NCBI GenBank assembly: GCA_023138735.1
Contig: JAGLOY010000048.1
Location: forward strand, 1 to 64,000
DNA from: Candidatus Aegiribacteria sp.
Lineage (GTDB): Bacteria > Fermentibacterota > Fermentibacteria > Fermentibacterales > JCC-6
DNA length: 64,000 bases
Direction: 5' to 3'
The notes under the pieces were generated by a model. That model saw nothing but the letters and a program-made list of their open reading frames with translations, had not been told where the DNA came from and made no database searches. A program made the position numbers and the translations under genes. Positions 1 to 9,594 of the stretch are shown piece by piece; the first letter of the stretch is position 1; each line of letters begins with the position of its first letter.

Positions 1-75
1 AGGCTTATTAGTAAAAACTTCATTTCTTCCTCCCTGGTGTTTTCCCGGCCTTCATTCAAGGCTGGGATTTCATTG

Positions 76-321
76 TTACTTACCGTCTAAAAGGCTCCGG
101 GATTCTTCTTTCTTATTACCTTCCTTTCCGTCTGAAGTGTTCAATGTATCCTCAAAGCGGAACCCGCATATGTAGCAGTATTTTGCGAATACGACCCTGA
201 TCTGTGCATTGCATTCGGGACATTTTGAAATCAATGCGACTCCGCAATACGGGCAGGTTACATCTCTGTCTATTCCCAGGTAATTACAGCGGGGACATAT
301 CTTTTTTTCAATTTTGCTCAT
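76..321 (-). CDS. small double zinc-ribbon protein
   Basis: 81 aa ORF with repeated CPxC/CxxC pairs (CPRCNYLG, CPYCG, CPECN, CYICG). Confidence 0.75.
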   Translation of the reverse strand: MSKIEKKICPRCNYLGIDRDVTCPYCGVALISKCPECNAQIRVVFAKYCYICGFRFEDTLNTSDGKEGNKKEESRSLLDGK

Positions 322-382
322 AGAGAGGAGTATAAAAGACAGCGTTAAAAAAGTGTTAAATAGAGAAAGGGGATTTGCTCAA

Positions 383-3300
383 TCAGTTCGATGAAGTAAT
401 TCTGTCGTACAGTTTGACTGTTTCAGGTCCCGGTACGGTATCGAATTCCGCTTTAAGGCATTGGCAAAGATGCTCGAACTGCCTTATCGCACCTGTTCGA
501 TCTCCCTGATTATGGAGGCCATGCATGATGATCCTGCATGCCTGTTCGTTGCATGCATCCAGGAGCAGAAGCCTCTTCGCAAGAAGTATCGATTCATGCC
601 ATTCGACCCGATCAATGCATCTTATAGCCAGCCAGAACAACATCTCTCTCATCGTGTTCTTCAGCTCATCCTGCTTGTCAGCTACAGGCAGACTGTAAAA
701 TTCAGGCAGGAAGTAACCCTTGTATAAACTGACTGCTCTACGTGCCCTGTCCTCCGCCGGATGGAATTTTCCGGATTGTTTGAAAGTGCGCCACTCTTTT
801 ACAAGCGATTCGAACGTCCACAGGTCCGCCCGGACGAGTTCTCTGTCAAACGCAAGGAAAGAGCCTTCCTGAAGGATGGCCTGACTGCCCATGACTTTAT
901 TGAGATTCGAAAGGGCGACTCGAAGGTTCCGCAGCGACTTCTTCTTGGTTGTTTCCGGCCAGAGATGAGAAGCCAGTATCTCTCTGGTCGTTCCGCGAGA
1001 GCCGGATTGAACAAGAATCAGCGCCAGCAGTTCCTGTGATTTTCTTGTTTTCCATTCCCTGTTCGCAACCACGTCCGTATCACCGGGTCTCTTGACAGCC
1101 AGACCGCCGAATGTGGATACTTCTATTCGATTAACACTGATATCGTCCATCATTTCGCTGATCAGTTCAGCAGCATTGCCGAATCCATCTTTCTTCTTCA
1201 CAACATCATAAAGGCGGGCAATTACTGCTGTAGCCTGCATTATTGACAGGATTTCCAATCCCTCCATGAATATGGTCTCTCCCTGTACCCCCCCCATGGC
1301 GAGACCGAAGTCAATCAGTATTTCGCTCATGTAGGGCATTTCTCCTTTTGCGATCAATTTGCTTCTCGAATCCTCCAGATTTCGCAGCGCCTCAGGCTGC
1401 ATATCCCTGTGCAGAAGAATCAAAGCTTTTGCTCCAAGAGCGATTCCGTATCGCATTTCGGAGTGCAGTTCTTTTGATTGTTTCAATACCCGGTCTATTA
1501 GTTCCTCTGCCGCTTCAAGCTCGTTCCTCTTCAAATGGATATGGCTTTCCATGATTTGAATGTCGTAGTGCATCTGTTTGGATATTCTATCCTCGGGTAT
1601 TCCTCTGAGAATCGATTCAGCCGTTTCAATATCACCAAGCTTCAGGAGTGTTTTTGCTTTGCCGATCTGAGCACTCAGCTTCAGCCTCGGATTATTGATA
1701 TCGGCAGCTTTTTCCAAGGTCTGGTCGAAAAAGCTGAGAGACTGCTTGTACTCACCCTTGTATCGAAAGTACGATCCAATGTAGAGAAGATTGATTCCAA
1801 TCAATGGTTCCAGACGAAGCAGCTCTGCTTCTTTTATTGAATCGTTGAATCTTTTCAGCGCAGAATCAAGCCTGCCCATTGCCATTTCAATAAGTCCCAG
1901 ATTTGAGCTGGAATCTCCAACATGATGAAGGAGATGCTGCAGATCTACTATCTTCCGGGCTCGGGTAAGATATTGATGTGCCTTATCTGCATCTCCCTTT
2001 AGATACGAGACTAATCCAAGATTTGTATACACCTTGTACAACGCTTCAGGAGCCCTGTTCTCGGGTATTTCTGCAGTAAGCTTCATAGCCTCCTGTTCAG
2101 ACTCCTCCAATAGTTCTTTTCTTCTCTGAAGAAGACAGTGCTCAACAACAAACGACCAGTAGAATGAATCATCTGTCTTCAGAAGTGAGAGGCCTTTTTC
2201 GTAGAACTCTTCCGCTTTCTCAATGTCCTGGGTGATCAGTGCTTTATGAAAGAGTATCCGGTAAGTAAGTGCTGCTTCTTTATTAAGATCATTGTGAATC
2301 AGTCCCGTGACAAGATGCTCTGATTCTTCAGATGACAGGCAATCCCTGCCCATCTTCCATGAGAGATAGTTGAACTCAGCCCTGATTTTAAGCCTGTATT
2401 TTTCCTGCAGAGGAATCTTATCAGCTATTGCTCCTGCAATACTCAGGTATTCCCAGGCAATGGGGTATTGGTAGCTGCTCAGCATCAGAGCCATGGACAC
2501 TTTGTATAGGTGGCAGGCGAGTTCTTCGGTTTCTTCCGATGGAAGAAGATCCTTTATCATATGGAACAGGATCTCCTCATCGCTTCTATTGCATTCCCTT
2601 AGAATACCAGCCAATTTACGATGCAATCCCCGCCTTCTGCTTATCGAAATCCTCCGGTAGTGCAATGTGTGGATAAGTGGATGGGCGAACTGCTGCATAT
2701 CATCAGGTTCAGTAATCATACCTGAAGCTATCAGGATACTGTTTGATCTGTGGAATTGCTCATCTGGCACTGTATCGAATAGTTTTCGAAGCAATTCCGG
2801 GCTGAATCGCTCACCAATTACAGCAGCTCCCTGCAGCATATTCATTTCATCCGCTGCTAAACTCCCAAGGCGATAATGTATAACACTATCAACTGTTTCG
2901 GTTATAGTGAAATCTTTATAATCGTTCTCGGTCTGCCATCCTTTACCGGCTTTGTCCTGGTGGATTATGTTCTGGCGGATAAGAGCTTTGAGTATTTCCT
3001 CGATGAACAGAGGATTGCCTTTCGTGATCGCAAAAAGCCAATTTGTGAAATGATTGGGAAGGCCGCCTTCGAACTGCCCGCACAAATAAGTTTCCGTCTC
3101 TTTCCGTGAGAAATTTGAAAGATTGATATTTATTACAAGGCGATCCGTATTGAACTCATCTATTATTCCCTTCAATACAGGATTATCTATTTCCGAACGT
3201 GCTGTTCCCACTATCAGAATTGACTGTTCAATTATCCTCTGAACAAGATAATTCAGCAATTGAACGGATTCATCACTCATCCATTGTATGTCATCCAGGA

Positions 3301-3802
3301 TCAGAACCAGAGGTTTGGATTTGGACAGATCTTCAAAAAACCGCTGGAAAGAATATAAAAACGAAGTGTTGTCAACTGGATGCGCCAGGTCCGGCAGGTT
3401 AACCGGATAGTAATTCCTGAGATCAGGTATGAGATGAGCGAAGTGCGGAGCGATTTCCGGAGAGAGGTATTTCAGAAGCCATGACTGGTTATGCTCCAGG
3501 TCGCATAAATAGTACTTGATCATCTGAGTGAAAGGCGAGAAAGGTTTTACGTCATCTTTTATTACTCTACCATGCAGGATGTGAAGGTCACGCTCTTCAA
3601 TCCTGCCTCTAAACCTGTTAAGAAGCCATGTCTTTCCTACACCTATCTCGCCCTTTACCAGGACAAAACCACCGCTGTAATTAAGCGCTTCATCTAATTG
3701 CTGATTCAGCAATTCCAGTTCCTGCCGCCTGCCGGTAAATGGTGCTAATTGACGCAAGTAGAGTCCTTCCGGGTTGTGAACGATATTGCGTTTAATATCC
3801 AA
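383..3802 (-). CDS. large transcriptional regulator: N-terminal AAA_16/STAND-like ATPase, TPR middle, C-terminal wHTH + bacterial transcriptional activator (BTAD) domain
   Basis: 1139 aa; FTGRRQELELLN...GEIGVGKTWLL Walker A, LVLILDDIQW Walker B; TPR-like repeats; C-terminal VSTFGGLAVKR...LLALILVQSGSRGTTREILASHLWPE...LRVALSNLNKVMG typical of SARP/BTAD regulators. Confidence 0.85.
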   Translation of the reverse strand: MDIKRNIVHNPEGLYLRQLAPFTGRRQELELLNQQLDEALNYSGGFVLVKGEIGVGKTWLLNRFRGRIEERDLHILHGRVIKDDVKPFSPFTQMIKYYLCDLEHNQSWLLKYLSPEIAPHFAHLIPDLRNYYPVNLPDLAHPVDNTSFLYSFQRFFEDLSKSKPLVLILDDIQWMSDESVQLLNYLVQRIIEQSILIVGTARSEIDNPVLKGIIDEFNTDRLVININLSNFSRKETETYLCGQFEGGLPNHFTNWLFAITKGNPLFIEEILKALIRQNIIHQDKAGKGWQTENDYKDFTITETVDSVIHYRLGSLAADEMNMLQGAAVIGERFSPELLRKLFDTVPDEQFHRSNSILIASGMITEPDDMQQFAHPLIHTLHYRRISISRRRGLHRKLAGILRECNRSDEEILFHMIKDLLPSEETEELACHLYKVSMALMLSSYQYPIAWEYLSIAGAIADKIPLQEKYRLKIRAEFNYLSWKMGRDCLSSEESEHLVTGLIHNDLNKEAALTYRILFHKALITQDIEKAEEFYEKGLSLLKTDDSFYWSFVVEHCLLQRRKELLEESEQEAMKLTAEIPENRAPEALYKVYTNLGLVSYLKGDADKAHQYLTRARKIVDLQHLLHHVGDSSSNLGLIEMAMGRLDSALKRFNDSIKEAELLRLEPLIGINLLYIGSYFRYKGEYKQSLSFFDQTLEKAADINNPRLKLSAQIGKAKTLLKLGDIETAESILRGIPEDRISKQMHYDIQIMESHIHLKRNELEAAEELIDRVLKQSKELHSEMRYGIALGAKALILLHRDMQPEALRNLEDSRSKLIAKGEMPYMSEILIDFGLAMGGVQGETIFMEGLEILSIMQATAVIARLYDVVKKKDGFGNAAELISEMMDDISVNRIEVSTFGGLAVKRPGDTDVVANREWKTRKSQELLALILVQSGSRGTTREILASHLWPETTKKKSLRNLRVALSNLNKVMGSQAILQEGSFLAFDRELVRADLWTFESLVKEWRTFKQSGKFHPAEDRARRAVSLYKGYFLPEFYSLPVADKQDELKNTMREMLFWLAIRCIDRVEWHESILLAKRLLLLDACNEQACRIIMHGLHNQGDRTGAIRQFEHLCQCLKAEFDTVPGPETVKLYDRITSSN

Positions 3803-4076
3803 AAAGAACTATCCAATGTCCATGTATTCGCCAGGATCAGCCCAGAAGGCTTCCTGCCAGCAGGAAAGCCCCGATAACGCGATGAGCAATATCTGAACAA
3901 AAACAGCAAGGATAGCCGGAAATCGCATGAACCATAGTTTGCAGCCAGGGTGGCAACAACCTGCTGCGGACTCCCGGCGAGTATGTCACTGGACAATTAC
4001 TCTATACAAAAGGTTTAACAGGATAAGTGTAATTCCAAGGTATTCAAGGCTGTATTTACTGAACTGCCAAAGAGTT

Positions 4077-4643
4077 CTAATACAGCCTTTCAAGCAGATC
4101 GAGAAGTTTATCTCCGTACAGCCGATCGGCTGCCCAGGTCCCCGCCAGCCCAAGAATATCAGGTGATTTTCCTCTGGGAGTTACATAATGATAACGGGGG
4201 TCCACAAGATCACCGTTCAAAGGATCAGCCGAACCGTAAGCCTTCAAATGCTGCACATGGGCACGAATACCGGTACACTCATCGGGAAAAGAATGACCCG
4301 GCTGACCGGGACCTACAGACCCGAGACCGCAGAAATTGTTCATCTCCGAACTGACAAGCCCCTGAAAACGAAGGAATCCGGTTTCCAGGCACATCTGCAC
4401 GAACGCAACATCGGAATTAACACCTTCAAAGGCACATTCAGCAATGTACAGATCCGCCAGACGGGCAACCCTCTGCTCATCCGCATCGGGATTGTTTTCC
4501 ATGAAAAATGAGACCAGCTGCTCTGAATCCATCAAACCGTTACCCATTATCAGCAGAGGCGGATTCGGATCCGGCAGAGCCATAACTGGACAGAAGGCAA
4601 CAATTGCAGCGAATATGAAAGAAGAAACCACTCTATGCTTCAT
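4077..4643 (-). CDS. secreted glucosaminidase-domain (peptidoglycan hydrolase) protein
   Basis: Start refined to MKHRVVSSFIFAAIVAF (signal peptide); VAFVQMCLETGFLRFQG...NNFCGLGS...GIRAHVQHLKAY resembles the glucosaminidase family. Confidence 0.7.
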   Translation of the reverse strand: MKHRVVSSFIFAAIVAFCPVMALPDPNPPLLIMGNGLMDSEQLVSFFMENNPDADEQRVARLADLYIAECAFEGVNSDVAFVQMCLETGFLRFQGLVSSEMNNFCGLGSVGPGQPGHSFPDECTGIRAHVQHLKAYGSADPLNGDLVDPRYHYVTPRGKSPDILGLAGTWAADRLYGDKLLDLLERLY

Positions 4644-5977
4644 TCCTGCTCCATCCTTCTGCCAGAGAAAAGTCGATTTGCCAGCTCTGCAATCGTGTGA
4701 AGAGTGTAGAGGGGAAGGTTGATCAGCCATTCTTCCTCACGGTAGCCGGAAAGGGACGTACGAAAAGCAATTCTCGGAGAATAGATATTGCAATAACTTT
4801 TAAGGCTTTTCGCCTGCAGGTTCTCATAGGATTTAACCTCCAGTGGAAGCACCATACCGGCAATCTGTAACACGAAATCAACTTCTCCTTTGGAACGGTC
4901 CGCACTCCAGTAGAAAGGATTAATTCCAGCATTTGAGATGAGCTGCTGCAGAACAAACTGTTCTGTCAATGCACCCTTGAACTCTTCGAATAATCTGTTG
5001 CCCTGTAGAACGCTTCTGGTATCAAGATCGCTCATTGCGCAGAGAAGTCCCACATCCGGTGCATACAGCTTGAATGCAGCGCTATCACGGTAAGCTTGAA
5101 GCGAGATTCCAGGCTTGGTTATCCTGTTCACTATGTGAACCAAACCGCAATCGGAAAGCCACTGGATTGCAAGCTCATATTCCCTTGCTCTGGCGCCTTT
5201 TCTCACAAGCCCGTAAACAAATTTCCTGTTCTCTCTAGCCAGTTGCGCAGGCAGGCTTTTCCATACAGAGCGAATTCTTGGAACAGTGGTGTTTGGCGCG
5301 TGCTTCGAAAAATCCTGCTCGTACGCATCAAGAAGCTGTTTCTGAATGTCTCTTACTACGGTGAAATCCCGTTTCCAAAGAAAACCATTCACAACCTCAG
5401 GCATGCCTCCCACAAGATAATACTGCCTTAAAAGCTCTTTCAACTTTACTGCGAATACACTTACCATGCTGAAGTCAAGCTTTTCTATCATATCGTGAAG
5501 AGGAGTATTACCAGTGGCCTGCAGGAATTCCGGGAAGGAAAGGGGATACAGGTTCAGAAACTCTACTTTTCCCACCGGGAAAGAAGTGTCAGGATGCAGC
5601 GCAACTCCCAGAATGGATCCTGCGGCAATGATACTGTGCTGGACAGCGTTTTCCTGGAAGTATTTCAAAGATGTGAGGGCTTTGGGGACTTCCTGCACTT
5701 CATCGAAAAGGATAAGTGTTTCGCCTGGTACAATGGGGCATTCAGCCTCCACCTGCAGCCCCAGCAGGAGACGTTCAATATCGAAGTCTCCCTCGAACAG
5801 CAGTTTCATACGGGAGTTGTTTTCAAAGTTAATGTAGGCGCATCGTTCATAACATGAGTTGCCGAACTCCTTCATCAACCATGTTTTTCCGGTTTGCCTT
5901 GCTCCTCGGATAATAAGCGGTTTACTGATCTCGCTTGTTTTCCAGCTCTTTAATCTCTCAATCGCTTTTCTGTACAT
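4640..5977 (-). CDS. AAA family ATPase with C-terminal DUF4143-like nuclease-fold domain
   Basis: MYRKAIERLKSWK...PLIIRGARQTGKTWLMKEFG; ETLILFDEVQEVPKAL; C-terminal YWSADRSKGEVDFVLQ...LEVKS. Confidence 0.85.
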   Translation of the reverse strand: MYRKAIERLKSWKTSEISKPLIIRGARQTGKTWLMKEFGNSCYERCAYINFENNSRMKLLFEGDFDIERLLLGLQVEAECPIVPGETLILFDEVQEVPKALTSLKYFQENAVQHSIIAAGSILGVALHPDTSFPVGKVEFLNLYPLSFPEFLQATGNTPLHDMIEKLDFSMVSVFAVKLKELLRQYYLVGGMPEVVNGFLWKRDFTVVRDIQKQLLDAYEQDFSKHAPNTTVPRIRSVWKSLPAQLARENRKFVYGLVRKGARAREYELAIQWLSDCGLVHIVNRITKPGISLQAYRDSAAFKLYAPDVGLLCAMSDLDTRSVLQGNRLFEEFKGALTEQFVLQQLISNAGINPFYWSADRSKGEVDFVLQIAGMVLPLEVKSYENLQAKSLKSYCNIYSPRIAFRTSLSGYREEEWLINLPLYTLHTIAELANRLFSGRRMEQE

Positions 5978-6111
5978 GGTAAACCTCCGGAAGATATTAC
6001 AATCATAGTAAAAAGGCATCACAATAGTCAACCGACATATGTGATTGATATACACAATAGACGTACGACTTACGTGAAGACACACAATTATGCCCGATTA
6101 TAACTTCTTCG

Positions 6112-6567
6112 TCAGTGCTTACATCCCGGAAGTTCAAAAGGAGGTAGGTTTTTCTTTTTCCGAAGCCAGTTCATTCCTTTGAGTACCGGCGTTTTCCGCA
6201 GCACAAAAAGAAATGCCTGCCTCTCTCCGGGAATGTCCGTCAGTATTATCCCGACGATAAGGGTGATAAGCCCCTGCCCGGGAAGAACCAGCATGGCAAG
6301 ACCCATGATAATAAGAACAACACCGATAATGTTCTTAACCACCAGATACAGAACATGCAGGGGAAACGGAACCCAAGCAGGTTTTGACCTGATCTTTCTC
6401 TTCTTGAAGTAATCAGCAGGAAGGGTCTGAACAAACACTGGAACCAGAAGAGCAGAGATCAGGAACATCACTACCGAAATCCCACCGATGAGGAATTTAT
6501 GCACCCGCACAAAATCAAGGATCAGGTTCACAATTCTCACAAAGCTCCTCTGTCCTGCATGTCTCAA
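6112..6567 (-). CDS. PGPGW-like transmembrane protein
   Basis: 151 aa, multiple hydrophobic segments and LVLPGQGLITLIVGIIL motif. Confidence 0.65.
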   Translation of the reverse strand: MRHAGQRSFVRIVNLILDFVRVHKFLIGGISVVMFLISALLVPVFVQTLPADYFKKRKIRSKPAWVPFPLHVLYLVVKNIIGVVLIIMGLAMLVLPGQGLITLIVGIILTDIPGERQAFLFVLRKTPVLKGMNWLRKKKNLPPFELPGCKH

Positions 6568-6678
6568 TCCCCCTCGATGCTATCATACTCCCAGGCAAGC
6601 TCTCAGTATAGGCAATCCCGGTAACCAGCTCATCCTCCATTGACGCATCTCTTGTAGAATAGATAATATGTTTATTGA

Positions 6679-7863
6679 ATGCGTAAAGGCTCTACAATGC
6701 TCTCACATGATCCGCTGAAGGGGATGGACAGGATGAAAACCAACCGGCAACTGACACACTGTTTTAAAGGATTATTTACCCTGGGAGTACTTCTCCTGTC
6801 CCCTCTGGCGCTGTATGCGTCCGATACAATCGAGGACCTGACGCAGCTGGGTCTACAGCAAATGAGACAAGAGAACTTTGCAGAAGCTTTATCGTATTTC
6901 GATCAGGTGATACTGCTTGATTCGGGTAATTTCAATGCACTGCTCCAGATGGGTATTGCATACTCCTGTCTGCAAAACAACGACGAAGCAATCATTGCTT
7001 ATTCCACGGTTATCCAGCTTTATCCCGAAGAATGCATACCCGCACTGTATTGCAGAGCTGTGGTTTACTTAAAACTCGAGTATTACGACATGGCAATCTC
7101 CGATTACACCAGAATGACCGAGCTGGATCCAGAGAATTCGCAAGGATTCTCTGGAAGAGGTCTGGCTTACTCCCGACAGGGAGAATCGGTTCTGGCAATA
7201 GAGGACTATACGAGAGCCATCGAGATCGATCCGGGAAATAGTTCCGCATATTACAACAGAGGCAAGGAATACTCCGTATTGGAGCTTTATGACCTTGCCA
7301 TCGCTGACTGGACGTGGGTTATCGACAATAACGCTCCGATGATTGCCAGCGCATTATACAACAGAGGATTTCTTTACGATGAAATGCATAATTACGAACA
7401 GGCGATATCCGATTATTCCCGGGCAATCGAGCTTGATCCACTGCACGTCAGTGCGTATAATAACAGATCCGTAAGTTACTTTCACCTGGGCGATTACGAG
7501 AGTGCTATTGTCGATCAATCACGAGTTATCGAATTCAATCCTGAAAATGCGAATAGTTACTTTGACAGAGGTTTGGCTTACGCAGAACTGGAAGACTACG
7601 AACAGGCGATATCCGATTACTCCAGAGCAATCGAGATAAATCCCGAGCATATCACTGCAATTTTCAACAGAGGCGTCCAGTACAACAACTCTCGAAATTT
7701 CGACCAGGCGCTGATCGATTTTACTAGTGTAATCGAACTCTACCCTGAATTCGCAGATGCCTATTACTACAGAGCCGTGATCTACGATAATGCAGGAGAC
7801 ACTGAAAAGGCGAATGCGGATTTCGAAAGAGCAGAGCAGCTGGGTTCCAACCTGGTGGAATAA
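6679..7863 (+). CDS. secreted tetratricopeptide-repeat protein
   Basis: Signal-like N-terminus then many YxxRGxxYxxxxxYxxAIxDYxxAIExxP repeats. Confidence 0.85.
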   Translation: MRKGSTMLSHDPLKGMDRMKTNRQLTHCFKGLFTLGVLLLSPLALYASDTIEDLTQLGLQQMRQENFAEALSYFDQVILLDSGNFNALLQMGIAYSCLQNNDEAIIAYSTVIQLYPEECIPALYCRAVVYLKLEYYDMAISDYTRMTELDPENSQGFSGRGLAYSRQGESVLAIEDYTRAIEIDPGNSSAYYNRGKEYSVLELYDLAIADWTWVIDNNAPMIASALYNRGFLYDEMHNYEQAISDYSRAIELDPLHVSAYNNRSVSYFHLGDYESAIVDQSRVIEFNPENANSYFDRGLAYAELEDYEQAISDYSRAIEINPEHITAIFNRGVQYNNSRNFDQALIDFTSVIELYPEFADAYYYRAVIYDNAGDTEKANADFERAEQLGSNLVE

Positions 7864-7902
7864 ACTCCAGCGCTTACCTCTCCCGGGTTAAAAACGAAAC
7901 CC

Positions 7903-9351
7903 CTACATGCCGCCTCTGCCTATCAGCATAATAGGCACCGTCTTAAGAATAAGCCTGACGTTCAGGCCAATAGATCGGTTCAGCACGTAGCAGAAGTCCA
8001 TGAACTGCGCTGCGTCCATCGGAAGCCGGCTCCTGCCGTATACCTGCCATATCCCGGTAAGCCCGGGCTTCACGGTGAACCGCAGTTTTTGCCAGTCCTT
8101 GTAATGCTCCAGCTCGTAGGGAATGCAGGGTCTCGGGCCTACAAGGCTCATCTTACCAGTAAGCACGCACCACAACTGCGGCAATTCGTCCAGCGAAGTC
8201 CGCCGCAATACTCTCCCCATCCTGGTAATCCGTGACTTGTTCTTCAGTTTAAAGCCGTTCTCCGACTCCGAATCGGCTGCCATCCCGTTAGCGTACTTCT
8301 CGAAGTACTCCTTGTGAGCCTTCTCGTGCCCTCCCTTAGGGTCGTGCATCATCGACCGGAACTTGGGGAATGCAAAATGCTCCAAATCCAGTCCCACACG
8401 ATTCTGCACGAACAGTGCCGGTCCCCGGCTCTCCAGTTTGATAGCCAACGCGATCAGCAGCATAAAGGGCAGCAGTATCAACAGGGCAACAAAGGACAGC
8501 ATGATGTCAAAAGCTCTCCATAACAATTTTGACAAGCGGTTCATCTTCCCTGTGAAGAAAATCATCGCCATCCGATGAGATGTGCTGAGCCAGGGATCAA
8601 AGTATCTGAGCTTCTCGAATATCTCGCTGAAAAAGCTCGCTTGTATCCCCTTTTGGTACAGCGACCAAGCTGACAAGGCGAAGTCCTCAAACAGAGCTCC
8701 GTCGTCACAGACGCACAGATCGTTCATCCCTTGATCCCGCACATGTTCCACAAGGAACTTGATCCACTCCTCCCTGTCCTTGCCTTCATTTTCCTCCACA
8801 TGCACCAGTTCAAGGTACCACAGGTAGACCGGAGACTTTCTGCACAGCGCCCTCAGCGTCCTGTAGTGTTCGCTATCTCCGAATACAGTTACCCGGATCT
8901 TACCTTTCATGAAGGGCCTAATCAGCAGGCGGAAGACGTACGGAAATGCAACAACCCGTAGAAGGAAGTAGAACAGCACCAGACAGAAGAACGATAATAC
9001 CACGATGAATCTACTCTGCATGAAGTAATCCGCTGGCAGACGGAACAGGAACATCACAACAGTGTACAGCATAGTAACGATCATGCTTACCCGAACACCC
9101 CGGAACCCCAGCAGCGACCTGTTAACAGTCGTCCGCGTGAAGTGAAGTCCTTCCATCTCGGTAATCAGCACGAAAAAAAGAGAATAGAATGCCCATGTGC
9201 CCAGAAGATGCCCACCCCAAATTGATGACAGGTTACCAAACCGCAGAAAGTGCGCAAAGGCAAGCGATACATACACCACAATCAGATCCAGTACAAACGC
9301 CCCCAGAGCGAATGCCCTGTCCAGCGTGACCCCTAATTTGAACTTACCCAT
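7903..9351 (-). CDS. exopolysaccharide biosynthesis polyprenyl-phosphate sugar-1-phosphate transferase
   Basis: N-terminal TM helices; C-terminal KLLWRAFDIMLSFVALLILLPFMLLIALAIKLESRGPALFVQNRVG...GRVLRRTSLDELPQLWCVLTGKMSLVGPRP. Confidence 0.93.
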   Translation of the reverse strand: MGKFKLGVTLDRAFALGAFVLDLIVVYVSLAFAHFLRFGNLSSIWGGHLLGTWAFYSLFFVLITEMEGLHFTRTTVNRSLLGFRGVRVSMIVTMLYTVVMFLFRLPADYFMQSRFIVVLSFFCLVLFYFLLRVVAFPYVFRLLIRPFMKGKIRVTVFGDSEHYRTLRALCRKSPVYLWYLELVHVEENEGKDREEWIKFLVEHVRDQGMNDLCVCDDGALFEDFALSAWSLYQKGIQASFFSEIFEKLRYFDPWLSTSHRMAMIFFTGKMNRLSKLLWRAFDIMLSFVALLILLPFMLLIALAIKLESRGPALFVQNRVGLDLEHFAFPKFRSMMHDPKGGHEKAHKEYFEKYANGMAADSESENGFKLKNKSRITRMGRVLRRTSLDELPQLWCVLTGKMSLVGPRPCIPYELEHYKDWQKLRFTVKPGLTGIWQVYGRSRLPMDAAQFMDFCYVLNRSIGLNVRLILKTVPIMLIGRGGM

Positions 9352-9594
9352 CTTACCTCGCTGTGCAGATGATACGGATTTCTTATTACCATAAATCTCA
9401 GCAATGCTGATTTAAAACACAAGTGCCAATCCAGCCGAACCAAACAAGGTTTGCACAGAACCTGCTTCTGTTTAATGTTTTCAACAACAATCGTATTTCA
9501 GTATTTGTATCTATTCACTGGTATTATTCATCTTCTTTGCTTAGAATATGCCCACTCATAGGAACTACCACTATACATGTAAGGGGAGAAACTT

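Noticed and set aside
461-3402. Many plus-strand ORFs opposite the regulator
   Set aside because: They are antisense to a well-supported 1139-aa coding region and show no recognisable domains.
3745-3996. 83-aa minus-strand ORF overlapping the regulator start
   Set aside because: Out-of-frame composition, overlaps the regulator N-terminus, no motif.
4018-4090. Hydrophobic 35-aa frame RTLWQFSKYSLEYLGITLILLNLLYRVIVQ overlapping the glucosaminidase 3' end (minus strand)
   Set aside because: Only a possible TTG start inside the upstream gene and no family resemblance; too weak to list as a feature.
4163-4722. Plus-strand ORFs over the glucosaminidase
   Set aside because: Antisense shadow of the glucosaminidase gene.
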